This document shows positions 36,253 through 44,719 of a stretch of 64,000 nt of DNA, one piece after another (position 1 is the stretch's first letter; the number at the start of each line of letters is the position of its first letter). The notes under the pieces were generated by a model. The model made no database searches. It saw nothing but the letters and a program-made list of their open reading frames with translations, and was not told the origin of the DNA. Made by a program: the position numbers and the translations under genes. This DNA is from Sphingobacteriales bacterium (GTDB taxonomy: Bacteria > Bacteroidota > Bacteroidia > Chitinophagales > CAIOSU01), in contig JAIXOI010000011.1 of NCBI GenBank assembly GCA_027486795.1, positions 42,868 through 106,867 on the forward strand. The letters run 5' to 3'.

Positions 36253-37590
36253 TCAGATGTGGTCAATCATTTTCTTTATAATTTCTTGGAAATAACGGCC
36301 ATTGTGCGGGCCAAACCAATTCATGGTTCGGGTTTCGTAGGCATTTAGGTGGTAGTGGTCATCGTGGGTAATGTAGCCTACAAAATCGCCATTAAAGCTG
36401 TGTACCATTAAATTCAAGCCAGTGGAACTGGCAAAGCTGTCCAATTCCGCCACCAGCTCGCCCGAAAAATCGCAGGGAGTGCCAATCAATAGGGCGTTTC
36501 CTAACCTTAGCCCATTCATAAAATGGGGTGTTTCGCCAAACACCCTTTTTACCATCCAGGGCCTCAAGCGCAATGAGTTGTTTAGCCGCATCTGTTGTTC
36601 TCCCAAATCAACAGGCAGGTGCAAGGTATTTAGTTGCGTAAGGTAGTTCATGGGGGTATTGTTCCAGCTTTGCATCACTTTGTAATACAAGTCTGCAGCC
36701 ATTTGCTCAATGCCCAACCAGGGGCCTTTTTCTTGGTAAACGGGGCCCATACTGCCCATGGCACCGGCACCAAAAGCGGCAAAATCAATAGAGGCCATAC
36801 GCTCTAGGTAATCAACCAGATGGCCAGGGTAGTCGCGGTGCAGTTTCATAATACTATCGTGCAGGTATGTAGCGTGGGCCGCAAAGTTGGCAATAATGGC
36901 GTTTTTGCCATCATCTCGGGTAATGCGTATATACCTTAACCATGGGTCGGTATTGGTGCTATCGTTTAGCAACCGGTTATATACCAGTTCCCGGCAGTCC
37001 ATTTTATTAAAACCGATTTGGGCTTTATCCATATCCATACTAGCCTTTTGGATGGCCAATGCCACGCAATGGGCAATGTGTGCCACAATGGCAGGGTCGT
37101 ATTTGCCAGCAAAGGTTTCGCCAATAATGCCAGGAGCCCAAGCACCAAAGCTGCTATGGGTATGCGTAGCGGTAAGAAAAGTATTGTTTAATGAGTAGCC
37201 AGTGCCAGCCAAGCTATCGTTCAATACTGCCGTTACCGTTGGCGGAAAAATGAGCATGTCTAGGGTTACATAAGCTGCTTTTCGGGTGCCGTTGTCAAAC
37301 ACAAAGGCCCGCACATATACACTATCCAATACCCTCTCAAAGTTGCCGTCTCTGTGGGCATCAATGGCTATGGGTGTAAGGTATGGCGGGGCTAGGTTTA
37401 CTTTAGCCCAGCCTACCCGCACCGTATCGCCATTGGTTGCGGGCGCGAAATCATCAAGGCGCTGCATGGTCCTTTGGTAATATGCAGTTTGCTCCAGTGG
37501 CTCATCTATTACAGTAGTAATGGTGCTAGTCACAAAAACAATGAGCAGCCCTGCTAGTGCTAGAGCTGCCCATGTCAGTTTTTTCCTCAT
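36253..37590 (-). CDS. neutral ceramidase-like hydrolase
   Basis: 445 residues. One N-terminal signal-anchor helix (W-A-A-L-A-L-A-G-L-L-I-V-F-V) is followed by a neutral/alkaline non-lysosomal ceramidase N-terminal-like domain: G-W-A-K-V-N-L-A-P-P, then the zinc motif T-A-T-H-T-H-S and later F-A-A-H-A-T. It is shorter than canonical ceramidases (~650) and lacks their C-terminal Ig-like domain. Bacteroidota make sphingolipids, so N-acyl-sphingoid turnover is plausible but unproven. Confidence 0.75.
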   Translation of the reverse strand: MRKKLTWAALALAGLLIVFVTSTITTVIDEPLEQTAYYQRTMQRLDDFAPATNGDTVRVGWAKVNLAPPYLTPIAIDAHRDGNFERVLDSVYVRAFVFDNGTRKAAYVTLDMLIFPPTVTAVLNDSLAGTGYSLNNTFLTATHTHSSFGAWAPGIIGETFAGKYDPAIVAHIAHCVALAIQKASMDMDKAQIGFNKMDCRELVYNRLLNDSTNTDPWLRYIRITRDDGKNAIIANFAAHATYLHDSIMKLHRDYPGHLVDYLERMASIDFAAFGAGAMGSMGPVYQEKGPWLGIEQMAADLYYKVMQSWNNTPMNYLTQLNTLHLPVDLGEQQMRLNNSLRLRPWMVKRVFGETPHFMNGLRLGNALLIGTPCDFSGELVAELDSFASSTGLNLMVHSFNGDFVGYITHDDHYHLNAYETRTMNWFGPHNGRYFQEIIKKMIDHI

Positions 37591-37599
37591 GTTATTATA

Positions 37600-38025
37600 T
37601 TACTGCTTTTTCAGCAAATCGCGTATTTCGGTGAGTAGTTTCACATCATCGGGCACTGCTGCTGGCGCGGGTGCTTCAACTTTGGCTTCTTCTTTCTTTT
37701 TCAGGTTGTTCATCAATTTTATTACTGTAAACACGGCAAAGGCAATTAAGATAAAATCAATGGTAACTTGCAAAAACGCACCATAGTTAATTGATACTAA
37801 GGCTTGCGTTACTTCGCCTGCCGCATCTTTTATTTCGGGCTGTATCTCTACTTTCAAATCTTTGAAATCGACCTTACCTAACAACAAGCCAAGTGGTGGC
37901 ATTAAAATATCGGAAACGGCAGAACTGACAATTTTACCAAAGGCACCTCCTATGATAATACCTACTGCCATATCGAGTACATTACCCTTCATGGCAAATT
38001 CTTTAAATTCTTTTACAAAGCCCAT
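37600..38025 (-). CDS. mscL: large-conductance mechanosensitive channel MscL
   Basis: 141-residue channel that opens on hypo-osmotic shock. The pore helix is [20 protein letters not shown]. The second transmembrane helix is followed by a charged C-terminal bundle (K-K-K-E-E-A-K) ending L-L-T-E-I-R-D-L-L. Same strand as, and 10 bp from, the ceramidase-like gene. Confidence 0.96.
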   Translation of the reverse strand: MGFVKEFKEFAMKGNVLDMAVGIIIGGAFGKIVSSAVSDILMPPLGLLLGKVDFKDLKVEIQPEIKDAAGEVTQALVSINYGAFLQVTIDFILIAFAVFTVIKLMNNLKKKEEAKVEAPAPAAVPDDVKLLTEIRDLLKKQ

Positions 38026-38137
38026 AGTTGCGTGGTTTAGTTGTGAGATGAAGCAATTCTAAACATAAATTGTAATAATTGCAAGCAAGTTGCGGCAAGA
38101 TATTTGTAGTAACTTGTAGTAACCAACATAAAACAGG

Positions 38138-38575
38138 ATGTCAAAATCAGACGACTTTATCAATAGCCATTTTAAGTATGCCGAAGATGTAGCCCAAAAA
38201 CCTGCATTGGTGAAACGTTTATTGGCTTTGGCCGGCAAGCGGTTAAGGCGCATTGTGGGCGTGTTTGTTTTCTTTACCAGCCTGCGCGAAAACGCCGACG
38301 ATATCCGTCGTTTGGTTACATCATACTACGATGGGAAATATAAATCCATTCCATGGGCCACGCTGGTAAAAGCCGTTTTGGGCATCATCTATTTTGTTAG
38401 TTTTGTTGATATTATCCCTGACTTTATACCCGCATTGGGTTTGTTAGATGACTTTGTAGTGATAGGTTGGGTGGTAAACGCCATTCGCGATGATTTGGAT
38501 AAATTTAAGAAATGGGAAGCCCAACAGCCGATTATACTGAATGTTGAAGACAAGCACGGCAATACTAAAGGTTAA
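38138..38575 (+). CDS. DUF1232 (YkvA-like) membrane protein
   Basis: 145 residues with the DUF1232 core at about residues 75-115: I-Y-F-V-S-F-V-D-I-I-P-D-F-I-P-A-L-G-L-L-D-D. One or two short membrane segments. Unknown function. Overlaps the next gene by 35 bp. Confidence 0.85.
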   Translation: MSKSDDFINSHFKYAEDVAQKPALVKRLLALAGKRLRRIVGVFVFFTSLRENADDIRRLVTSYYDGKYKSIPWATLVKAVLGIIYFVSFVDIIPDFIPALGLLDDFVVIGWVVNAIRDDLDKFKKWEAQQPIILNVEDKHGNTKG

Positions 38576-39278
38576 TGAGCAAGATATAACGGTGTATATA
38601 CACACCGAGAAACGAACCAATGCCCGCGTGTCGATAGGTAAAAGGGGTGTGACCATAAGGCTGCCCTTCTTTTTAACGCCCGACCAACGCCAGCAGCAAA
38701 TTGCTTCGTTTAAAGACTGGGCCTACAAAACCTATAGCAGCAAGCCCCAATTGCTGAAGCAAGACAAGGCCAAGAAGTATAAAGATGGCTACATGTTTAT
38801 GCTCATGGGCGAAGTGTATACCCTAAACCTTGAGGTGGTGCCGTTGGCCTCGTTTACGGCAAGGCTTTATAATAAGGTAGTGCTGATAAGGCTGCCTAAA
38901 GAAAGCACCAACGAAGAGCGCGAAAGGGCCATACCTCAGCTTATAAGCCGTGTGGTGGCTAAAAAATATTACACGGCAATGCACCACAAGTTGCTATACC
39001 TTAACAAATTGTATTTTGGCAAAACGGTAAACGACTTTAAACTGAAGTATACCAATTCGCTTTGGGGCAGCTGCTCTCGCCAAGGCAATATCAATATTTC
39101 TACCAGGCTGCTATTTGCCCCTGAGGAGGTGATGGATTATGTAATGGTGCACGAACTGGCGCACTTAGTACACCCAAACCACAGCGCAGCCTTCTGGAAC
39201 GAAGTTGAACGCTGCCTGCCCAACTATATGGATCAGGAGCGCTGGCTTAAAAAGCATGGTGCTGAGTGCGATTTTTGA
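38541..39278 (+). CDS. YgjP-like zinc metallopeptidase
   Basis: 245-residue cytosolic metallopeptidase-like protein of the YgjP/WrdP-type family (SprT-like fold). Zinc site H204-E-L-A-H208 with a likely third ligand in H-P-N-H214. The upstream motif L-W-G-S-C-S-R-Q-G-N-I is typical. The start at 38541 lies inside the preceding gene, in another frame; no other ATG fits before the conserved part. Confidence 0.86.
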   Translation: MLKTSTAILKVNEQDITVYIHTEKRTNARVSIGKRGVTIRLPFFLTPDQRQQQIASFKDWAYKTYSSKPQLLKQDKAKKYKDGYMFMLMGEVYTLNLEVVPLASFTARLYNKVVLIRLPKESTNEERERAIPQLISRVVAKKYYTAMHHKLLYLNKLYFGKTVNDFKLKYTNSLWGSCSRQGNINISTRLLFAPEEVMDYVMVHELAHLVHPNHSAAFWNEVERCLPNYMDQERWLKKHGAECDF

Positions 39279-39336
39279 GGGAACGTTTTACTTATAATTG
39301 CGCGCTTTGAAACAAATAAACGCTTAAGTTTACAGT

Positions 39337-39864
39337 ATGAATTTGTTTGCATCTGCCCCATTTCGTGTATTGCTGCTCCTTACCTTTTTTGTAACCCTCA
39401 TAGGCGGCTTTGCTTGGTATGCTGCTACCTTAAAATACAAAAAAGATACAGCTCACCTTCAATTTGTTGACCCTAACAATGAGCTATGGACCAAAGCCAA
39501 AACTAAGGCCACGGCTACGCTCGATACATTTACAGCTTTTTACCCGCAATACCCAGCCAATAGTTTTATAAAGTTTACCCACGATGGCCCAAGTGGCTTT
39601 AAAGAAGATATCTGGGCCAAAGTAACCAGTATGGGACCAGGCTATGTAGGCATTGTTGTTGAGGCTAAGTACCTTAAAGAAAATGAAAACGAAGTCAACC
39701 GCGAGCTTCCGTTAGGGCAAGTAATAGATTGGATGATAGAGCTGCCCAATGGGCAAATAAGGGGCGGCTACACCTCACAGGCGCTGCTGCTAATAGAAGC
39801 ACAAAAAGAGCCTAGCACCAACAGCGACGACCTTGCGAAGTTTGTTGATAAAATTGCCAACTAG
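39337..39864 (+). CDS. DUF2314 membrane-anchored protein
   Basis: 175 residues. One N-terminal transmembrane helix is followed by a DUF2314-like domain ending Q-V-I-D-W-M-I-E-L-P-N-G-Q-I-R-G-G-Y-T, with a W near I-W-A-K-V-T. Unknown function. Its stop overlaps the stop of the convergent ArsC-like gene by 4 bp. Confidence 0.7.
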   Translation: MNLFASAPFRVLLLLTFFVTLIGGFAWYAATLKYKKDTAHLQFVDPNNELWTKAKTKATATLDTFTAFYPQYPANSFIKFTHDGPSGFKEDIWAKVTSMGPGYVGIVVEAKYLKENENEVNRELPLGQVIDWMIELPNGQIRGGYTSQALLLIEAQKEPSTNSDDLAKFVDKIAN

Positions 39865-40283
39865 GCGCTAAGCCCAGGTTCCTCCATTTTGGGTCCGTTG
39901 GGTTTTTTAAGCTGCGCGGCACCTTGCAATATGGCACATATGCTTTCGGGCGTGGTGCATAGTATGGCCTTTTCGCCTTTTACCAAAATAGGCCATTTAA
40001 TCAGAAAAGTGTTCTGGCGTAGCATTTTCAGCCAGCCATCTTGATCAAAATCATGACCCTGAATATGGGTTTGATAAAAAGGGTGCGATTTGTCTAGCAA
40101 TTCTTTGTGATGCAACTGCAACATGCCGAGCAATTGTTGCCACATAGCACCTGTAAGGGGCAGCAGGCTATAGTCCCAGCTTTTCACGTTGGGCGATAAG
40201 GTATGGGCATAGGCCAATGTTTTCCGACCTACGTGCGATGCAGAATCGTAAAGTATCATTATCTCATTATCTGCAGTTTTCAT
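39861..40283 (-). CDS. ArsC/Spx-like thioredoxin-fold protein lacking the catalytic Cys
   Basis: About 140 residues from ATG 40283 (M-K-T-A-D-N-E-I-M). The layout is that of ArsC/Spx-like proteins: a first strand I-M-I-L-Y-D-S-A-S-H-V-G-R-K, a helical middle, and F-L-I-K-W-P-I-L-V-K-G-E-K-A-I-L. The position of the catalytic Cys near the N-terminus is Ser or His here, so it is unlikely to be a reductase. A start at 40331 would add a non-conserved leader. Confidence 0.65.
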   Translation of the reverse strand: MKTADNEIMILYDSASHVGRKTLAYAHTLSPNVKSWDYSLLPLTGAMWQQLLGMLQLHHKELLDKSHPFYQTHIQGHDFDQDGWLKMLRQNTFLIKWPILVKGEKAILCTTPESICAILQGAAQLKKPNGPKMEEPGLSA

Positions 40284-40417
40284 GGCGATGTTTTTACGCA
40301 AGTAAAAATAATAGTAGCTGTAAGTTAGCAATAATTCTTAAAAAGCAGGTTTGTTGAAAATTAAAAACCAACCGTTGCATTTGAGAGCCTTAATTATTAA
40401 TTATTGCAATATTGTGG

Positions 40418-40451
40418 TTTGCTCGTTTTGATAATAAAAAATGTACCTTTG
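40418..40451 (+). promoter_or_regulatory. promoter of the lipoprotein gene
   Basis: TTTG (40418-40421), 22-bp spacer, TACCTTTG (40444-40451): an exact -7 match 30 bp upstream of the start codon. Confidence 0.6.
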
Positions 40452-40481
40452 TAGCACTAAACCATTTAACGAACTCCCATC

Positions 40482-40982
40482 ATGACAAAAAACGCATTTT
40501 TCCTTTGCCTAGTAGCATTGGTTTTCGCAACAGTAGGCTGTAGCGAAGAAGACAAAGCAAAATCTACTGCAGAAGAGTTTTTGACTGCACTTGACAACAA
40601 AGATTTTGAGAAAGCTAAAACATTCAGCTCTGAAGAAACCCACAAAATGTTGGATCTTTTGAAAGGTTTTGCTGACCAAATGCCAGCTGCTGAAGATTCG
40701 GCCAAGCCTGAAGCTAAGAAAGTTACTGCCTGCAAACTAGAAGGTGAAAAAGGTACTTGTACTTATTGCTGCGATGAGAAAGGTGAGTCGTCGGAATTGG
40801 CTATGGTAAAAGTAAACGGTGAATGGAAAGCCGACATGAGCAAAGAAACCCTTATGGGTGGCGAAGGCGCAATGGACGGAATGGGTGAAGAGCCTTCAAC
40901 TGACGAAGTTCCGGCTTTGGAAGGAGATTCTACGCTTGAATTGGAAGTTACCGATACAGCTGCGACTACCGAAGGCATGTAA
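40482..40982 (+). CDS. lipoprotein, DUF4878-like
   Basis: 166 residues. The signal peptide ends in a lipobox (A-T-V-G-C), and the mature N-terminus starts C-S-E-E-D-K. Acidic residues directly after the lipidated Cys resemble the lipoprotein export signal that sends Bacteroidota lipoproteins to the cell surface (inference). The body resembles small DUF4878-type domains (A-E-E-F-L-T-A-L-D-N-K-D-F-E-K-A) and has a C-C pair. The C-terminus is acidic and Met/Gly-rich. Unknown role. Confidence 0.7.
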   Translation: MTKNAFFLCLVALVFATVGCSEEDKAKSTAEEFLTALDNKDFEKAKTFSSEETHKMLDLLKGFADQMPAAEDSAKPEAKKVTACKLEGEKGTCTYCCDEKGESSELAMVKVNGEWKADMSKETLMGGEGAMDGMGEEPSTDEVPALEGDSTLELEVTDTAATTEGM

Positions 40983-41026
40983 TTACGCTTAGGTCTTGCC
41001 CTCAACTTTAGACTATTATTGTTGAC

Positions 41027-41680
41027 ATGAAAAAGGCTTGGCCTATATTTTTAATAATATTGTTGTTAGTGGGTGGCTACTTTTTGCAACCCAAAAACAA
41101 ACCCAATAAGCAAGGCGTTTCTTATACCCTAACCGGGGATGAGAAGCGCCTTTTGCATACTGGCGATATTATATTGCGCCGGGGTGATGGCCTAGTAAGC
41201 GATGGTATTGCCAATATGCTCAAAGAACCTTTTGACATTACACACTGCGGGGTAGTGCTCGAAGAAAAGGGCAAACTATGGATCGTGCACGCCATGCAAG
41301 ATAAAGAGCGTGGCTTAGACGGGATTTTAGCCCAAGGCCTTGATCAGTTTGTGGCCGAAAGCCGCCCAAACTCGGTTATAGTGGTGCGGTATAAAACCCA
41401 ACAGGCGCGCTTGCCCCAGTTGGCGGATAGAATGCACCACTATCTGAAACAGGACATTCCTTTCGATTTGGGTTTTGATGCTTCCGACCCTTCTTCGTTT
41501 TATTGTAGCGAGCTGTTACAGCATTTGTACATGGACACCTACGGAACGGATATTTTTCCTATTACCCTTAGTTTGCCCACTGCCGATTTGCTAAAATACA
41601 CCTACTTGTTTGACACTTTAGCCTTCCAACCGATTATAAATCATCAGCTTGCCAGCAAACCCACCATGGCTCAAGATTAA
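41027..41680 (+). CDS. YiiX/YebB-like permuted NlpC/P60 hydrolase
   Basis: 217 residues. One N-terminal membrane helix is followed by a permuted papain-fold domain of the YiiX family: G-D-I-I-L-R, then D-I-T-H73-C-G-V-V and F-Y-C160-S-E-L-L, giving the His and Cys of the active site. Likely an amidase or peptidase at the cell envelope. It follows the lipoprotein gene by 44 bp and may be co-transcribed. Confidence 0.83.
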   Translation: MKKAWPIFLIILLLVGGYFLQPKNKPNKQGVSYTLTGDEKRLLHTGDIILRRGDGLVSDGIANMLKEPFDITHCGVVLEEKGKLWIVHAMQDKERGLDGILAQGLDQFVAESRPNSVIVVRYKTQQARLPQLADRMHHYLKQDIPFDLGFDASDPSSFYCSELLQHLYMDTYGTDIFPITLSLPTADLLKYTYLFDTLAFQPIINHQLASKPTMAQD

Positions 41681-41730
41681 TGCCATTAACATTATTTAAT
41701 TAAATTGTTGGCGATCAACGAGCAATATAA

Positions 41731-41761
41731 TTGTGTTACTCATCTATTGTAACTAGCTTTG
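41731..41761 (+). promoter_or_regulatory. promoter that fixes the start of the next gene
   Basis: TTG (41731-41733), 20 bp, TAGCTTTG (41754-41761). The upstream alternative start at 41759 lies inside the -7 element, so ATG 41774 must be used. Confidence 0.6.
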
Positions 41762-41773
41762 CATAACATTTCT

Positions 41774-42115
41774 ATGAAAGTTTCAGGAAAAACGGCCTTA
41801 CTTACCCTAATATTAAGTGTAGCCACACTTTTATGTGGCTCCTTTTTGAAAGAAGCTCCCGTACCTGGTGAAAACAAGCAAAGGCATATTGTATTAAAAA
41901 CCAATGTCCAACGGGATGTTGCCAACAAAATAGACATACATTTTACTCCGCTGTTCGAATGCGATGATGATTATGTAAGTACCACAACCCAAAACTGGGG
42001 TGATGGCCTTGCTGTTAAGTATTGCAGCAGCAAATTAAATCGAGTTCAAAAGCAGGTATTAGAGCACACGCCCCGCTATCTGTTGTATTGCAATCTGAAA
42101 TTAGACATTTGTTAA
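41774..42115 (+). CDS. small exported protein
   Basis: About 113 residues with an N-terminal hydrophobic signal (T-A-L-L-T-L-I-L-S-V-A-T-L-L-C). The mature part has four cysteines (E-C-D-D-D, Y-C-S-S, Y-C-N-L, D-I-C), which could form two disulfides in the periplasm. No family recognised. Confidence 0.6.
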   Translation: MKVSGKTALLTLILSVATLLCGSFLKEAPVPGENKQRHIVLKTNVQRDVANKIDIHFTPLFECDDDYVSTTTQNWGDGLAVKYCSSKLNRVQKQVLEHTPRYLLYCNLKLDIC

Positions 42116-42218
42116 GCACCGTGCAGCAATTGCTGCATTTCCCGCATTTTACTGCCCATCGCGTTCAAAAGGCTATTTATCCATTTTGACGGTTGCTTAA
42201 CCATTCCAACAACAGTTT

Positions 42219-44711
42219 ATGAAAACTTCTTTTCGTTTCGATGAGGACGTTACAATCCACAAATTGAGACATTATCTGCCCGAGCAGGCTCCGCTTAAAG
42301 ATTTTATACACCACAATACCTTGCATGCTTTTCAGCACGAACCATTTGAGCAAGCCGTTAGAAGGGCTTCCAAGATTTTCGGTTTCAAAACCTCACTTAA
42401 CCTAGCCGAATATCGGGCGCTATACCAAGAACAAAAAATAAGCAAACCTATACTCGAGCGAGTAATTGTCCCCCAAAAGGGTACCCAAGCAGCGGCCCAA
42501 TGGATGCAAAAATGTACCGAGCAAGAATATGATAATAGCATAAACAAACTAACTGGCCGTTTGCGTAAATACTGGAAGAGCCATTATCATATCGATTTGG
42601 ATACCATTGTGCATACCAACCTGTTTCGTATACTCAATAGCTATCTCGACCAGGGCATTGCCGTGGTTACATTTCCGGTCGAAAACGGAGGATTGCTATC
42701 GGCGCTGAGGACTATAGAAAAGAACACTTATTTCAGTTTCTTTAAAACCAAGCGCGCCAAAAACCTATTGTTCGACGACAGTGTAAACATATATGCGCTA
42801 CTGCAAATGTTGGTAGGCGATGAAAGTTACTTTGAGCAATATCTTTTCGATCAACAATTTGCACACCCAGGCTGGTCGGGTATGGTTAGTGTAGTTGAAG
42901 AGCACCCTCAGTTTTTGCTTGAACACAAGAACATAACCTTGACCGACGTAATTCATCTGGAGTTGCTGCTTGAGATTGACAACCTTGACCAAACCCTGGG
43001 CAAAAAGTGGCAGCCGCTAGCCACCGTAGTGCAAGAGCCTGCAATTGATGTACTTAACCCAGGCCCTCTAACCGAACTTGACGAAGTGCTGAACCTTTGG
43101 CAAGCAGCCTACGAATGGAGTTATTATGACGAAGTACTTGGAGGCATTAAGCACCGCAACTTGAACCATACGAAAACCAGCACTCCTTCGTTTCAAGCGT
43201 TCTTTTGTATTGATGATAGAGAGTGTTCCATTAGGCGCTATGTTGAACAAATTGACCATAACTGCACCACTTATGGTACCCCAGGTTTTTTTGGCATCGA
43301 CACCTATTATCAACCAGAGAATGGCAAGTTTCATACTAAAATATGCCCTGCTCCAGTAAAACCGAAGCATCTTATAAAAGAGGTAAGCACGGTGCGCTTA
43401 GCCGAGCGCGATGTGCACTTTTCTAAATCTACGCATGGTTTGTTGCGTAGCTCCCTTATATCGCAAACATTGGGTTTTTGGTCGGCACTAAAACTGAGCG
43501 TAAATATATTTAAGCCAAGCCTTAGCCCAGCAACTACATACTCGTTTCGGCACATGGATAAGCTCTCGAGCCTAACTGTAGAGAACAAGAGCCCAAGCCA
43601 TGTGCAAGATGGGCTGCAAGTGGGCTATACCGTTGATGAAATGACCAACCGGGTAGAAGCGGTGCTTAAAAGCACGGGTCTGGTAGCCAACTTCGCTCCA
43701 CTAGTATATATGTTTGGCCATGGTGCCAGTAGCGTAAACAACACCCACTATGCCGGGTACGATTGCGGTGCATGCTCTGGCAGGCCAGGCTCGGTAAATG
43801 CACGAGCTTTTAGCTTTATGGCCAACCACCCTATGGTTAGGCAAAATTTGGTAACCAGGGGCATAGCTATACCCACCGAAACAGAGTTTGTAGGCGCCCT
43901 GCACGATACTACCCGAGACGAGGTAATGTTTTATGATGAGCAAACCCTATCGCCGGCCAATGCCAAACTGCATGCGCTAAACTTGGGTGTTTTTGAGCAA
44001 GCGCTTGACTTAAATGCCAAAGAACGCTCGCGCAGGTTTATGAGCATTAATACCGAATTGAGCGCCAAAAAGGTGCACGAAGCGGTAAAATTGCGCTCGG
44101 TATCGTTGTTTGAGCCGCGGCCTGAGCTAAACCATGCAACCAATACCTTATGCATTATTGGGCGCAGAAGCCTTAATGGACAATTGTTTTTGGATAGGCG
44201 CGCTTTTTTGAATTCGTATGATTACAGGGTAGACCCCGACGGCAAATTTCTGCTTGGTATACTCAATGCAGCTGCACCTGTTTGTGGAGGTATCAATTTG
44301 GAGTACTATTTCTCCAGGGTCGACAATGAAAAATTGGGAGCGGGAAGCAAACTACCGCACAATGTAATGGGCCTTATTGGTGTGGCAAACGGCTTTGATG
44401 GTGATTTGCGAACAGGCCTGCCTTTGCAAATGATTGAGATACACGACCCCTTGCGGTTGATGGTAATAGTAGAGCACTACCCCGAAGTGGTATTGAACAC
44501 CATTAAAACCAACCCAGCCACTTATGAGTGGTTTGATAAAAACTGGGTGATGTTGGCCGTTGAAAACCCCGATACCAAAGAAATTTTGGTTTTCAAAAAT
44601 GGCGAGTTTTTACCTTACGAGCCATTAGCAACGGAGTTTAAAGTTGTGAAGGACGCAACAGACTTAGTAGAAACCACTTCCGAGAATCTTCCGGTTTACG
44701 AAATTCAATAA
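42219..44711 (+). CDS. dabA: inorganic carbon transporter subunit DabA
   Basis: 830-residue DUF2309 protein. Its family, typified by the Halothiobacillus DAB2 complex, hydrates CO2 at a beta-carbonic-anhydrase-like zinc site to trap bicarbonate inside the cell. All predicted ligands are present: C330-I-D332-D-R-E, H501 in F-G-H-G, and C516 in Y-D-C-G-A-C-S-G-R. The H to C spacing of 15 matches the known enzyme. It is upstream of dabB by 8 bp. Confidence 0.92.
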   Translation: MKTSFRFDEDVTIHKLRHYLPEQAPLKDFIHHNTLHAFQHEPFEQAVRRASKIFGFKTSLNLAEYRALYQEQKISKPILERVIVPQKGTQAAAQWMQKCTEQEYDNSINKLTGRLRKYWKSHYHIDLDTIVHTNLFRILNSYLDQGIAVVTFPVENGGLLSALRTIEKNTYFSFFKTKRAKNLLFDDSVNIYALLQMLVGDESYFEQYLFDQQFAHPGWSGMVSVVEEHPQFLLEHKNITLTDVIHLELLLEIDNLDQTLGKKWQPLATVVQEPAIDVLNPGPLTELDEVLNLWQAAYEWSYYDEVLGGIKHRNLNHTKTSTPSFQAFFCIDDRECSIRRYVEQIDHNCTTYGTPGFFGIDTYYQPENGKFHTKICPAPVKPKHLIKEVSTVRLAERDVHFSKSTHGLLRSSLISQTLGFWSALKLSVNIFKPSLSPATTYSFRHMDKLSSLTVENKSPSHVQDGLQVGYTVDEMTNRVEAVLKSTGLVANFAPLVYMFGHGASSVNNTHYAGYDCGACSGRPGSVNARAFSFMANHPMVRQNLVTRGIAIPTETEFVGALHDTTRDEVMFYDEQTLSPANAKLHALNLGVFEQALDLNAKERSRRFMSINTELSAKKVHEAVKLRSVSLFEPRPELNHATNTLCIIGRRSLNGQLFLDRRAFLNSYDYRVDPDGKFLLGILNAAAPVCGGINLEYYFSRVDNEKLGAGSKLPHNVMGLIGVANGFDGDLRTGLPLQMIEIHDPLRLMVIVEHYPEVVLNTIKTNPATYEWFDKNWVMLAVENPDTKEILVFKNGEFLPYEPLATEFKVVKDATDLVETTSENLPVYEIQ

Positions 44712-44719
44712 CCCTACCC

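Noticed and set aside
38541..38575. The 35-bp overlap as evidence of a frameshift between DUF1232 and YgjP genes
   Set aside because: Both proteins have complete, recognisable domains, so the overlap is ordinary translational coupling.
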